DNA of 64,000 nucleotides from Weeksella virosa DSM 16922 (GTDB taxonomy: Bacteria; Bacteroidota; Bacteroidia; Flavobacteriales; Weeksellaceae): NCBI RefSeq assembly GCF_000189415.1, contig NC_015144.1, forward strand, positions 1,660,001 to 1,724,000, given 5' to 3'. This document shows positions 9,883 to 18,870 of the stretch, piece after piece (within the stretch, counting starts at the first letter, position 1; each line of letters starts with the position of its first letter). The notes under the pieces are model-generated. The model saw only the letters and a program-made list of their open reading frames with translations. It ran no database searches and was not told where the DNA came from. A program made the translations under genes and the position numbers.

Positions 9883-10752
9883 TTATTTTATAGACAAGCG
9901 TTTATGGGTATTGGTTATAGCTCGTTCATTTTTTTCATCAATCCATGCTTGTCCTTTGAATTTTCTCATCAAATTATCATAATTGCGCATGAGAAAAATA
10001 TTGTAAACAGCTTCTGCAAAGTTTTTCGGCTTATGAGCCAAAGAACGTAAACTCATAGAAAATCCTGGTGTAATATATTTCATGTAATGCCACCAACCTT
10101 CGGGCATGTAGAGCATTTCTCCGTGTTGTAGATCTGCCGACATGGGGCGCAGACTTTTCAGAGCAGGCCATTGGTCAAAATCAGGATTATCGAAATCAAT
10201 ATCTTCGCGGCAAATTACCGAATAGGGGATTTTATACATATATTTACTCTGCTCGGGAGGGATGATGATACAGCGTTTTCTTCCTGCAAAATGAAAATGC
10301 AAAATATTGGCTAAATCGATATCGTAATGCATAAAAACATTAGATCCTTCGCCACCAAAAAACAACATCGGCATAGACTTGAATAGATTGAGACCTAGAT
10401 CGGGCATCTTATAATCGTTCTGCAATTGCGGAACTTTACTCATGAGGTTGTAAAGAAAAATACGTAAATCAGTAGGACCTTGATGTAGTAAATCTACATA
10501 GTCCGACATTTTCATTCTAGCAATCGGTTCGTTCACTTTTTTAGTGTAATCCACTGGATCATTGTTGTATAATGGCACAATTTGTTCACCGGCTACTTTT
10601 TTTATATACTCAAAATTCCATTTTTCGTAAGCAGGCCAATCGTGGGTAACCGTTTCTATTACTACTGGTTTTTGAGGTTTTACATAATACTTTTGGAAAT
10701 CTTTTGCCGAGATGCTTTTTATGCGTTCTACTTCAGTGAAATTAAAATTCAT
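9883..10752 (-). CDS. JmjC/cupin-8 domain oxygenase
   Basis: The sequence matches cupin-like JmjC proteins of the FIH type. The iron ligands of the HxD...H triad are visible as MHYDID and GWWHY, with the 2-oxoglutarate-side Lys expected near FAGRKRCIIIPPEQ. Such enzymes hydroxylate protein or small-molecule targets with Fe(II) and 2-oxoglutarate. The start was moved to the ATG at 10752, because the upstream TTG at 10776 lies inside a -7 promoter box. It is divergent from the VWA-OmpA gene. The target is unknown. Confidence 0.8.
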   Translation of the reverse strand: MNFNFTEVERIKSISAKDFQKYYVKPQKPVVIETVTHDWPAYEKWNFEYIKKVAGEQIVPLYNNDPVDYTKKVNEPIARMKMSDYVDLLHQGPTDLRIFLYNLMSKVPQLQNDYKMPDLGLNLFKSMPMLFFGGEGSNVFMHYDIDLANILHFHFAGRKRCIIIPPEQSKYMYKIPYSVICREDIDFDNPDFDQWPALKSLRPMSADLQHGEMLYMPEGWWHYMKYITPGFSMSLRSLAHKPKNFAEAVYNIFLMRNYDNLMRKFKGQAWIDEKNERAITNTHKRLSIK

Positions 10753-10773
10753 TGTGTGCTGTAAATAAAAATG

Positions 10774-10781
10774 CAAATTTA
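10774..10781 (-). promoter_or_regulatory. Bacteroidota -7 box (TAAATTTG) for the cupin gene
   Basis: TAAATTTG on the minus strand lies 21 bases upstream of the ATG. No matching -33 TTTG is seen at 19 bases. It fixes the start of the cupin gene to the downstream ATG. Confidence 0.5.
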
Positions 10782-10844
10782 GGTAAGATTTTCGTTAAAT
10801 TTTAAATATCAAATGAATAAACCTTATTTTTATATCATCAAATC

Positions 10845-13106
10845 ATGAAGAATTTTTTACTGTCTATTCTGTTTTTTTGTGCTTATGTTGTTCAGGCTCA
10901 GGTAGTTTTTCCTTATGTGGAAGTAGATAAGGATGAAGATTTTGCTTCACTTTTTGTAGAGAGTTTGATGGTAGAAACTTCACTGCAAATGGTGTTGGGG
11001 ACGGTTGTTTCTGAACAAGTTTTTATCAATAAAAGTCAACATGCTATAGCATTACGCTATGTAGTTCCATTCGTAGGAAACCAGAATTTGTATGCCTTGA
11101 CGATTGAAAGTGATGATGAGAAAATTGAGTTTCGGGCAGAAACTTTGTCCAATGTTCGTCGTGCATTACAAAAAAACAATCAAACGATATCTGCTCATGC
11201 TGATCAATCCGAATTGATGACGGTTGATTTGTCGGATTTGCCAGCGGGCAAGAAATTGAAAATCCGAATAAAATGGACGAAAATTGTTGATCACAATAAA
11301 AAAGATTATAACTTTTTGTTGAGTTCGCCGATTGTAAAACGAACCAAAAATTTCACTGTTACAAGGCGCTTTCAGTTTGATAAAAAGGAATATACACCTA
11401 AAAATTTTCTCTATAAAATTAATATTCTTGGAGAAAATGGACAGCTATCTCGCTCTCTTCCTGCACATTTTCAGATGATAAATAACGTAAATCGTCTCAT
11501 CAAAACATTCGAAAGCTCTGTTTTTTTTGGTCATACAATAGACCTATATTATCACTATTTTATGACAGAAATGCAAACGAATTTGTTACGGTTTGATGAT
11601 GGTAACTGCGCTTATTTTTTGGGTAATATTGTACCGCCAGTCAAAATAGAGCAAGAAAAGTTAAAGCCTAGAGAATATATTTTTTTATTGGATACTTCGG
11701 GCTCTATGCGGGGGTTTGCTTTAGAGGGAACAAAAAAAATGATGCTCTCTGTTATCGAAAAGTTGAAAGAATCTGAAAAGTTTAATATTTATTATTTCAA
11801 TAAACACAGCAATCAACTTGCGACGCATTCTGTTTTTGCAACTAAACAAAATATAGAAAAAGCAAAGGAAATGTTACTAAATCTCGAAGGCTCTGGTAAT
11901 ATGAAACTGAATGAAGCGCTGAAAAAAGTACATCAAATTCCGGTCGATTATTCTTTTAATCGCTTGGTAGTCATTGCTTCTGATGGACGAATAGATCCCA
12001 ATCAGAATATTCATTTAGATATCAAATCGAACCTGAAAAATGCTCAGTATTTTGTGTTGGGAATAGGGAAAGTTGTCGATAAAAATAACCTAAATTATTT
12101 AGGTTATACTACAGGAATTTCACCTTTGATAATAGAAAGTTCAGAAAATATCGATACTAAGTTAAAGGCATTCGAATCTATGATTCTTACTCCTTTATTG
12201 CGAAATATAGAAGTGCAATCTAAGACAATAAATTTAGAAGAAACTTTTCCAAAGAACTTCAATGGATTTCTGTCTGATCGACCCATAAATTTTGTGACGA
12301 AAAGTTGTCATTTGCCACAAAATGCTCGCTTGTCGATTACCGGAAAAGATGGTGAATTGGTTTATTCAAAAGAGTTTTCTGATTGGGAATCTACGTCCAC
12401 TTTCGGCGAAGCAATAAAGTATTATTGGTTATACAATAAAGTGAAATCGCTGATGCTAGAAGAAAATAGATGTGGCGAATATTGCCGAAAAACAGGGCGT
12501 TATAGAAAAGAGATAGAACAACTCGGGAAAGAATATAATGTGGCAACACCATATACTGTTTTGGTAGAAAATTCTTCTGATCGACGAGATATTATACGTT
12601 TTCATTACGATTATGATTCGGATGGAGATGGCGTAAATGATTTTATAGATCGCTGCCCGGATGAAGTCGGAATGCGAGAAACTTTTGGGTGTCCGATGCA
12701 AAAATTAGCCAAAGAAGAAAAACAAGAAGCATTGGAAAAGTTAGCAAACAAATGGGTGGGAAGTGTGAAGTTTAATTTTGATCAATCCATTATCCGAGAC
12801 CATGATTTTAGTTTTCTAGATAAATTAGCACTGCTGTTAGTGGATAATCCTACTGTAAATTTTATAATAGAAGGGCACACCGATGCTGCGGGTACCGAAA
12901 GCTATAATCTTACTTTATCAGAAAAAAGAGCTTTTGCAGTTGCCCAATATTTAGAAGGAAAAGGCGTAGATTTTTCGCGTATGCATATATTGGGGATTGG
13001 TACTTCTGCGATGAAATATCCAGAATGTAAGCCTGTGGAAATGTGTGAAGAATGGAAGAATTTCGAAAATAGGAGAGTTGTAATAAAAATGAACTCTTCA
13101 GAGTAA
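10845..13106 (+). CDS. VWA-domain protein with C-terminal OmpA peptidoglycan-binding domain
   Basis: The order is: signal peptide (cleavage after about residue 18, VVQAQ), a region like a VIT domain (about 35-245), and a von Willebrand A domain with intact MIDAS D283-x-S285-x-S287 (LLDTSGSMRG). A calcium-binding TSP3-like stretch follows (DYDSDGDGVNDFIDRCPDE), then an OmpA/MotB domain (IIEGHTDAAG, LSEKRAFAVAQYL, FENRRVVI). The OmpA part should bind peptidoglycan and the VWA part a protein partner, so it is probably a periplasmic face, outer-membrane-associated adhesion or scaffolding protein. It is monocistronic. The partner cannot be told. Confidence 0.8.
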   Translation: MKNFLLSILFFCAYVVQAQVVFPYVEVDKDEDFASLFVESLMVETSLQMVLGTVVSEQVFINKSQHAIALRYVVPFVGNQNLYALTIESDDEKIEFRAETLSNVRRALQKNNQTISAHADQSELMTVDLSDLPAGKKLKIRIKWTKIVDHNKKDYNFLLSSPIVKRTKNFTVTRRFQFDKKEYTPKNFLYKINILGENGQLSRSLPAHFQMINNVNRLIKTFESSVFFGHTIDLYYHYFMTEMQTNLLRFDDGNCAYFLGNIVPPVKIEQEKLKPREYIFLLDTSGSMRGFALEGTKKMMLSVIEKLKESEKFNIYYFNKHSNQLATHSVFATKQNIEKAKEMLLNLEGSGNMKLNEALKKVHQIPVDYSFNRLVVIASDGRIDPNQNIHLDIKSNLKNAQYFVLGIGKVVDKNNLNYLGYTTGISPLIIESSENIDTKLKAFESMILTPLLRNIEVQSKTINLEETFPKNFNGFLSDRPINFVTKSCHLPQNARLSITGKDGELVYSKEFSDWESTSTFGEAIKYYWLYNKVKSLMLEENRCGEYCRKTGRYRKEIEQLGKEYNVATPYTVLVENSSDRRDIIRFHYDYDSDGDGVNDFIDRCPDEVGMRETFGCPMQKLAKEEKQEALEKLANKWVGSVKFNFDQSIIRDHDFSFLDKLALLLVDNPTVNFIIEGHTDAAGTESYNLTLSEKRAFAVAQYLEGKGVDFSRMHILGIGTSAMKYPECKPVEMCEEWKNFENRRVVIKMNSSE

Positions 13107-13107
13107 A

Positions 13108-13142
13108 CCCCAAAAAGTATTGCTAATCGTTGCTTTTAGGGG
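13108..13142. terminator. Possible convergent hairpin
   Basis: CCCC at 13108-13111 pairs with GGGG at 13139-13142, with further imperfect AAAAG/CTTTT pairing. It lies between the convergent VWA and pepP genes. There is no strong T-run, so it is only a weak terminator candidate. Confidence 0.3.
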
Positions 13143-13167
13143 CTTATTACAATCAATTAGTCAGAAT

Positions 13168-14472
13168 TTAGACATTCATCAAACTTTCAATCTCATCAAT
13201 TTCGATTGGAATATTTTGCATTAGATTAAAAGGTTTTCCTTCTTTCTGAACGACATAGTTATCTTCTAATCGTATCCCGAAGCCTTCGGAAGGTAAATAA
13301 AACCCCGGTTCGATTGTGAAAACCATTCCTTCAACAAAATCATCGGTTAAGATTCCGTAATCATGCGTATCTAGCCCCATATGATGAGATGTTCCGTGCA
13401 TCATGTATTTTTTATATGCAGGCCACTCTGGATTTTGATTTTGCACATCTGCTTTGTCTATTAAACCTAGTTGTAATAATTCTGCCGTGTATACCTCGCC
13501 CATATCTTTGTGGAATGTATACCAATTTGTACCGCTAACCAACCGATCTTCTGCTTCTTTTTTACAACGCAAAACAGAGGCGTATACTTCACGCTGTTTG
13601 GCAGAAAACTTCCCATTCACAGGGAGTGTTCTACTCATGTCCGAAGAATAGTTTGCATATTCGGCTGCCACGTCCATCAAAATCAAATCACCGTCTTTGC
13701 ATTGCTGATTATTTTGGATATAATGCAAAACATTCGCATTTTTTCCAGAGGCAATAATCGGTGAATATGCAAAACCTTTCGACCGATTTTTTAGAAATTC
13801 ATACACAAATTCGGCTTCTATTTCATACTCCCAAACTCCTGGTTTGATAAAACTCAAAACGTTCCGGAAACCTTTTTCGGTGATATCACATGCTTTTTGA
13901 ATCTGCTCTATCTCGATAGGGTCTTTTATGGAGCGCAAACGCTGTAAAATCGGATTCGAGCGTAAATAAGTATGAGCAGGATAAGTTTTTTGTAGCTCTT
14001 TGTTGAATCGTGCTTCGCGAGTTTCTACTTCCATGGGGGTTTCTACCCGATAATGTTCGTTTTGGTTGAGGTAAACATTTTCGGCTTCTACCATTAGTGT
14101 TCGCAAAATGGCAGGTAAGTCTTGCAGCCAATAAACAGTTTCTATACCCGAAATTGCGGTTGCTTGCTTTTTGCTTAATTTTTCTCCTTCCCAAATGGCG
14201 ATATGTTCATTGGTTTCCCGAACAAAAAGAACTTCTTTGTGTTTAGGATTTTTTGCGTCTGGAAAAAGGATAAGTACCGTTTCTTCTTGATCTATTCCCG
14301 AGAGATATAAAATGTCTCTATGTTGCGCAAAGGGTAATGTGCTATCTGCAGATATAGGATAAATATCGTTAGAATTGAAAATAGCTATACTGTTAGGTTG
14401 CATTCTTTTGCCGAATTTTTTACGGTTTTTTATGTACAATTCAGCGTCTATTGGGGCGTACTTTGTTGTCAT
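13168..14472 (-). CDS. pepP: Xaa-Pro aminopeptidase (M24B, PepP family)
   Basis: The N-terminal domain (about 1-175) is the aminopeptidase P N-domain, with QHRDILYLSGI. The C-terminal pita-bread domain carries the expected metal ligands: Asp in LILMDVAAEY, Asp in YSSDMSRTLPV, His in MHGTSHHMGLDTHD, and Glu residues in TIEPGFYLP and GIRLEDNYVV. It removes N-terminal residues that precede proline. The length of 434 is normal. The ATG at 14472 is the only sensible start. Confidence 0.92.
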   Translation of the reverse strand: MTTKYAPIDAELYIKNRKKFGKRMQPNSIAIFNSNDIYPISADSTLPFAQHRDILYLSGIDQEETVLILFPDAKNPKHKEVLFVRETNEHIAIWEGEKLSKKQATAISGIETVYWLQDLPAILRTLMVEAENVYLNQNEHYRVETPMEVETREARFNKELQKTYPAHTYLRSNPILQRLRSIKDPIEIEQIQKACDITEKGFRNVLSFIKPGVWEYEIEAEFVYEFLKNRSKGFAYSPIIASGKNANVLHYIQNNQQCKDGDLILMDVAAEYANYSSDMSRTLPVNGKFSAKQREVYASVLRCKKEAEDRLVSGTNWYTFHKDMGEVYTAELLQLGLIDKADVQNQNPEWPAYKKYMMHGTSHHMGLDTHDYGILTDDFVEGMVFTIEPGFYLPSEGFGIRLEDNYVVQKEGKPFNLMQNIPIEIDEIESLMNV

Positions 14473-14528
14473 CTTTTCTGTAAAAAAATATAATTATATG
14501 ATAGAAGAGGGTTTTCTTCCTTTGCACA

Positions 14529-14536
14529 CAAATGTA
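14529..14536 (-). promoter_or_regulatory. Bacteroidota -7 box (TACATTTG) for pepP
   Basis: A perfect TAnnTTTG match on the minus strand, 56 bases before the pepP ATG and just downstream of a leftward terminator hairpin. No clear -33 box. Confidence 0.45.
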
Positions 14537-14550
14537 CAAACACAGCAGCA

Positions 14551-14587
14551 TAAAAAAAAGAAGTCTTTGATTAATCAAAGACTTCTT
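14551..14587 (-). terminator. Strong leftward intrinsic terminator with no gene in front of it
   Basis: A perfect inverted repeat with 15-base arms (14558-14572 and 14573-14587) is followed on the minus strand by a run of eight T. It would end a leftward transcript arriving from 14588-14850, yet no leftward gene lies there. Rightward readers see no T-run. It may end a small RNA or an aborted pepP leader. The rest of the 382-base gap 14473-14853 holds the pepP and rpsF promoters and AT-rich sequence. Confidence 0.65.
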
Positions 14588-14779
14588 CCACCAACCTAAA
14601 TTTATGAAAAAGTATTTACTTTTTACAATTACAAATATGTGAAAAAAATATTGAAAAAATAATTTTTTACAGAAAAATTATTACAAAGAATTGATTTCAG
14701 TGAATTTTAATCATTATAACCGTAAAACTAAGAAAAGAAACAAGAAATAGAAAAAAATGAATAAATCAGTCAATTGAAG

Positions 14780-14810
14780 TTGAAAGTTTAGAAAAAAGTA
14801 TATATATTTG
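14780..14810 (+). promoter_or_regulatory. Promoter of the rpsF-rpsR-rplI operon
   Basis: TTG at 14780-14782, a 20-base spacer, and TATATTTG at 14803-14810. This fits the Bacteroidota -33/-7 pattern and leaves a leader of about 40 bases before rpsF. Confidence 0.65.
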
Positions 14811-14853
14811 CAGGCTCAAAATATTAGTATAATTTATTTAAAACGAAAGTAAA

Positions 14854-15198
14854 ATGACACATTACGAAACTGTTTTCATTTTAACTCCCGTTCTATCTGA
14901 TTCGCAGGTAGAGGAAGCAGTTAAAAAGTTTCACGACTACATCACAGCCAATGAGGCAGAGATTGTGGCAACTGAAAATTGGGGTTTGAAAAAACTGGCT
15001 TACCCTATCCAAAACAAGCGCAATGGTTTTTACCATTTAATCGAGTTCAAAACAGACAATACTGATTTAGTATCGCAGTTAGAATTAGTTTTCAAACGTG
15101 ATGAACGTGTAATACGTTATTTATCTGTAAAATTAGATAAACACGGAGTTGAATGGGCAGAAAAACGTAGAACTAAATTAAAAACCGCTAACAAGTAA
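14854..15198 (+). CDS. rpsF: 30S ribosomal protein S6
   Basis: The N-terminus MTHYETVFILTPVLSD and the body (ENWGLKKLAYPIQNKRNGFYHLIEF, read in parts) are diagnostic of S6, which binds S18 on the platform of the small subunit. The length of 114 is typical. It is the first gene of the usual S6-S18-L9 operon, 14 bases before rpsR. Confidence 0.97.
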   Translation: MTHYETVFILTPVLSDSQVEEAVKKFHDYITANEAEIVATENWGLKKLAYPIQNKRNGFYHLIEFKTDNTDLVSQLELVFKRDERVIRYLSVKLDKHGVEWAEKRRTKLKTANK

Positions 15199-15212
15199 AA
15201 ATTTTTTGAACT

Positions 15213-15515
15213 ATGGCAATCGATGAATTAGCTAAAAAAGCAGCAGGTGGGAACGAATCAGAAATTCGTTATTTATCACCTTTAGATATAGAAACACAAT
15301 CAACGAAAAAATACTGTCGTTTCAGAAAATATGGTATTAAATATGTTGATTATAAGGACGCAGATTTCCTGCTTCAATTCGTAAACGAGCAAGGTAAAAT
15401 TTTGCCACGTCGTTACACAGGAACCTCGTTAAAATACCAACGTAAAGTATCTAGAGCAATTAAGAGAGCTCGTCACTTAGCTTTATTACCATTTGTTGGA
15501 GACCAATTAAAATAA
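15213..15515 (+). CDS. rpsR: 30S ribosomal protein S18
   Basis: The S18 core is clear ([44 protein letters not shown]). At 100 residues it is of flavobacterial length. It lies between rpsF and rplI and forms the S6-S18 pair of the small-subunit platform. Confidence 0.97.
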   Translation: MAIDELAKKAAGGNESEIRYLSPLDIETQSTKKYCRFRKYGIKYVDYKDADFLLQFVNEQGKILPRRYTGTSLKYQRKVSRAIKRARHLALLPFVGDQLK

Positions 15516-15538
15516 TTAAAACCTAAAAAAGATAGATC

Positions 15539-16189
15539 ATGAACGTAATTTTAAAACAAGATGTAGAAGGTTTAGGTTTTGAATTTGAAGTAGTTTCAGT
15601 AAAACCTGGATATGCGCGCAACTTTTTAATCCCACGTGGTTTGGCAATTGTAGCTACACCGAAGAACGTTGAGGAATTGAATAAAGTGTTAGAAGCTCGT
15701 AAAGCAGAAGAAGATAAATTAGTTGCTGCAGCGAAAGAAAAAGTTGCAAAACTAGATAGCTTAGAAGTAAAAATCGAAGCAAAAGTTGGTTCTGGAGATA
15801 AGTTATTTGGATCTGTAAACAACGGAGATTTAGCGGCTGCATTACAAGCAAAAGGAGTAGAAATCGAGAAGAAGAATATTCGTATACCTGGAAACACAAT
15901 CAAGCGTTTAGGGAAATCTGTTGCAAAAATCCGTTTTCACCGCGATGTAGAAGTTGATTTTGAATTTGATGTTGTTCCGGATGCAGCGTCTATTAAGGCA
16001 GCAGAAGATGCAGCGAAAACAAAAGCAGAAATGGCTCGTTTAGATGCACAAAAAGCTTTGAAAGCACAAGAATCGAACGAAGTAACGTTCAACTTTGACA
16101 ATCCTTTACGCCCTAAAGTAAAAGAGGAGAAAAAAGAAAAAGTTGAAACTGTAGAAAACTCAACAGAGGAAACTGCATCAGAAGAATAA
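15539..16189 (+). CDS. rplI: 50S ribosomal protein L9 with long C-terminal extension
   Basis: The L9 N-domain is plain (GYARNFLIPRGLAIVAT), followed by the connecting helix and the C-domain (SGDKLFGSV, HRDVEVDFEFDVVPDA). L9 usually ends near residue 148. Here some 65 extra residues follow, rich in Ala, Lys and Glu, with an acidic end (EETASEE). The extension is in the same frame with no sign of a frameshift. L9 binds 23S rRNA and helps keep frame. Last gene of the operon. Confidence 0.95.
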   Translation: MNVILKQDVEGLGFEFEVVSVKPGYARNFLIPRGLAIVATPKNVEELNKVLEARKAEEDKLVAAAKEKVAKLDSLEVKIEAKVGSGDKLFGSVNNGDLAAALQAKGVEIEKKNIRIPGNTIKRLGKSVAKIRFHRDVEVDFEFDVVPDAASIKAAEDAAKTKAEMARLDAQKALKAQESNEVTFNFDNPLRPKVKEEKKEKVETVENSTEETASEE

Positions 16190-16211
16190 ACCAAAGTTTA
16201 TATATCTTTTT

Positions 16212-16244
16212 AAAGTCCGGTCAATTTATTGATCGGACTTTTTT
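16212..16244 (+). terminator. Intrinsic terminator of the rpsF operon
   Basis: Arms AAAGTCCGGTCAA (16212-16224) and TTGATCGGACTTT (16229-16241) pair with one G-T pair, followed by a T-run. Confidence 0.85.
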
Positions 16245-16249
16245 GTGGC

Positions 16250-16858
16250 TTTTTATGTCGTGAAAATAAAATATTTTTATACCAAATGTTTATTTCAAAC
16301 TCATACTCTTCTATTGCATAGCAATAATACTCCTCAAAACTCAGACCGCGGGTAAAGTTGAAAAGATTCTGAAAAAAGTAAAAGAAAATTCACCAATGTT
16401 TTTAAAATCTAAGCTATACTTGAAGTTTTAATGGTGAGAGAAATATATAGTATACATTCCCACTAGTTCAGCATCTAGAAACAAGAACTTTTGGTAGATA
16501 CTGAAAATGCATTTGTTTCTATAAATAAAAAAAGAAGAGTCTGGCAATCTAGTTAATAAATATTTCCAAAGATTCTTTTGCTGGAAATGGGAAATAATTT
16601 TTCTTAAAATAAAAGTTATCTAAAAATCTAGCCATAGAACTGCGACTAAAATTGGAAAACAAAAGGTATTAATTAATTTTTTGCAAGCAATGTAAACTAT
16701 TTAAAATAAGACTATTGTAGTTTATAATCCACAGTGCTATCTGAGCGGATTGGTAAGGGTAACAGGCAATGTCTATATGGTAAGATTCCTATACAGGCGA
16801 AATTGCATAGTCGACAACCATGATAAAACAGAAGTAGCTAAGAAATAGAAACCGTACA
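16250..16858. other. Gene-poor 600-base stretch, probably eroded coding DNA
   Basis: No intact gene is seen. A 47-codon protein-like stretch without a start codon runs on the plus strand at 16705-16848 (it contains VRVTGNVYMVRFLYRR and ends with TAG). A second short protein-like piece (VEKILKKVKENSPMFLKS) lies in another frame near 16360-16430. These may be remains of one or more lost genes. No inverted repeats or transposase signature was found. Confidence 0.3.
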
Positions 16859-17185
16859 CTAATGCTCTGTTAAATAATAAACAGACACCCGAAAACCTTT
16901 GTTGATCAACGAAGAACTTAGCTGAACATCTAACCAAATCGAAGCGTTGTTGTGCATTTCTTTCTGTATAGTGTGACTTAAGGTAGCAATATCATTCATC
17001 GTAATGCTATAGTGCTCATTGACCTCAATAACAAGGGCAATGTATTCTAGAATCGCTTTATTTTGTTTAACTTCTCGAAAAAAAGAGATCATTTCATTTT
17101 TGATGTGATATAAATTTCCTGTAAAAGTCGCTCTTAAACCAAATTCTATAAGGTAGCGCTCCACGAAGTCAACTTCTTTTTTCAT
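16859..17185 (-). CDS. Hypothetical protein downstream of rnz
   Basis: A 108-residue soluble protein that I do not recognise. It has an alternating helix/strand pattern and ends with SSSLINKGFRVSVYYLTEH. It starts with ATG and is in the same direction as rnz, 167 bases away. It lacks cysteines, a signal peptide and membrane segments. It is probably real given its length in AT-rich DNA, but no function can be offered. Confidence 0.5.
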   Translation of the reverse strand: MKKEVDFVERYLIEFGLRATFTGNLYHIKNEMISFFREVKQNKAILEYIALVIEVNEHYSITMNDIATLSHTIQKEMHNNASIWLDVQLSSSLINKGFRVSVYYLTEH

Positions 17186-17352
17186 TGAGAGTAATTTTAC
17201 CCAAAACTAATTTTTTGAGCAGTCAAAACATGTCGCTTAGAAAAAATATCGTGCAAAAAAAGAGATAGAAAAGGTGTAAGTAGACTTCAATAAGAAAATC
17301 AATGAGCATAGAGGGGCGGCTATACCTGCTCTACGTTTATGTAAGATATTGA

Positions 17353-18285
17353 TTATCGTCTTCCTTTAGGGCCAATACGAATGGTTTTTAGAGTTTCTGG
17401 CAACTCAGTAGCTTCGAAAATCGGCTGTGCCTCTTTTAAGAAAACAGAATAATCATCGTATCGATTAGAGAAATGTCCTAGGATCAATCGTTTGGCATTA
17501 GCTGCCTTGGCAATCATAGCGGCTTCTTTTGCGGTCGAATGCTTCGTAAAATCTGCCAAATCTTTCAGATCATGCAAAAAAGTACTCTCATGGTACAATA
17601 AATCTACATTCTGGATAATAGGAACTATATCGGGTTTGTAGCACGTATCCGAACAATAAGCATAGCTATAGGTTTGTGGCGCATCAAAAGTAAGGTACGA
17701 ATTGGGAATAATTTTTCCACTTTTCAGGATAAAATCTCGTCCGTTTTTTAGGTTCTGATAATCGCAAACTTCTATTTCATCAAACTCACTAATTGCATCA
17801 GGATTTAAGCGTCTTGGTTTTGATTTTTCTTGAAAAAGATAACCGTTGGTATAAATACGATGATCGAGCGGAATGGTTTTTACAAGTACTTTATCATCTT
17901 CGAAAATCACTTTCGATTCGTTGCCTTCTAATTCATTAAACAAAATCGGGAAACCGTGGTAAGAACCCGAAAGTCTCATCTGAATAGTGATAAACTCTTC
18001 GATTCCCTTTGGTCCATGAACTGTGATAGGTTTTTCTCGACCAAGCAACTGAAAAGAGGATAGTAAACCAATTAAACCAAAAACATGATCACCATGCATA
18101 TGCGTAATAAATACATGGTTGATTTTACTGAATTTCAGCCTTGCTCTGCGTAATTGAACTTGTGTTCCTTCTCCGCAATCGATCAGAAAATAACGCTCAG
18201 AAATATTAAGCACTTGTGCACTTGGATGAGAGTTGGCAGTTGGTAAGGCAGAATTGTAGCCCAATATGGTTAGTTCTAAGGCCAA
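17353..18285 (-). CDS. rnz: Ribonuclease Z
   Basis: RNase Z matures tRNA 3' ends. The zinc-binding THMHGDHVFGL motif, the NSALPT N-terminal motif with HPSAQVLNI, the LIDCGEGTQVQLRR segment, SDTCY, HESTF, and the late His in LILGHFSNRY are all present. No ATG precedes the conserved N-terminus, and the upstream stop is only 12 bases away, so TTG at 18285 must be the start. It follows rdgB closely and is likely co-transcribed. Confidence 0.95.
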   Translation of the reverse strand: MALELTILGYNSALPTANSHPSAQVLNISERYFLIDCGEGTQVQLRRARLKFSKINHVFITHMHGDHVFGLIGLLSSFQLLGREKPITVHGPKGIEEFITIQMRLSGSYHGFPILFNELEGNESKVIFEDDKVLVKTIPLDHRIYTNGYLFQEKSKPRRLNPDAISEFDEIEVCDYQNLKNGRDFILKSGKIIPNSYLTFDAPQTYSYAYCSDTCYKPDIVPIIQNVDLLYHESTFLHDLKDLADFTKHSTAKEAAMIAKAANAKRLILGHFSNRYDDYSVFLKEAQPIFEATELPETLKTIRIGPKGRR

Positions 18286-18294
18286 AGTATAGCT

Positions 18295-18870
18295 TTATAA
18301 GTTTTCTGTAATATAATGAATTAATTTTTGTGTTGCAATGCTTCGATGACTGATCGCATTTTTCTCTTCGGCCGACATTTCTGCAAAAGTATAATCAAAA
18401 CCACTCGGGCGGAAAATAGGGTCGTAGCCAAAACCTTTGTTTCCTTTGTTTTCATTCATTATTTCCCCTTCAATTCTTCCTTCAAAATAATGAACCTCAT
18501 CGTTGATCATCAAACAGAAAACACTAATAAAATAGGCTTTCCTATTGCTAATACCTTCTAATTCTTTTAGTACTTTTGCAATGTTGTCTTCACTATTTTT
18601 GGTACCTGCATATCGAGCAGAAAAAACTCCTGGCCGACCATTCAATGCATCGATTACCAAGCCAGAATCATCAGCAAATACAGGTTGATGAAATTTCTCG
18701 TAAATGGTTTTGGTTTTGATGAATGCATTTTCTTCGAATGTATTACCGGTTTCCTCTATATCATCATGAAAGTTGAGGTCGGTAAGCGATTGTAATTGAA
18801 TCGTCTCGGGAAGCAGCGCTTGTAGCTCTTTAAGTTTATCTTGGTTATGGGTGGCGAAAATTAATTCCAT
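18295..18870 (-). CDS. rdgB: XTP/dITP pyrophosphatase RdgB/HAM1
   Basis: The family motif FATHNQDKLKEL at the N-terminus, DDSGLVIDALNGRPGVFSARYAG, and the C-terminal GFGYDPIF and SHRSIA segments identify it. It removes non-canonical purine nucleoside triphosphates from the pool. At 191 residues it is of normal length. It overlaps the CPBP gene upstream by 10 bases. Confidence 0.96.
   Translation of the reverse strand: MELIFATHNQDKLKELQALLPETIQLQSLTDLNFHDDIEETGNTFEENAFIKTKTIYEKFHQPVFADDSGLVIDALNGRPGVFSARYAGTKNSEDNIAKVLKELEGISNRKAYFISVFCLMINDEVHYFEGRIEGEIMNENKGNKGFGYDPIFRPSGFDYTFAEMSAEEKNAISHRSIATQKLIHYITENL

Noticed and set aside
13886-14194. Leftward 102-residue ORF inside pepP
   Set aside because: Arg/Ser-rich frame shadow of pepP with no domain signal.
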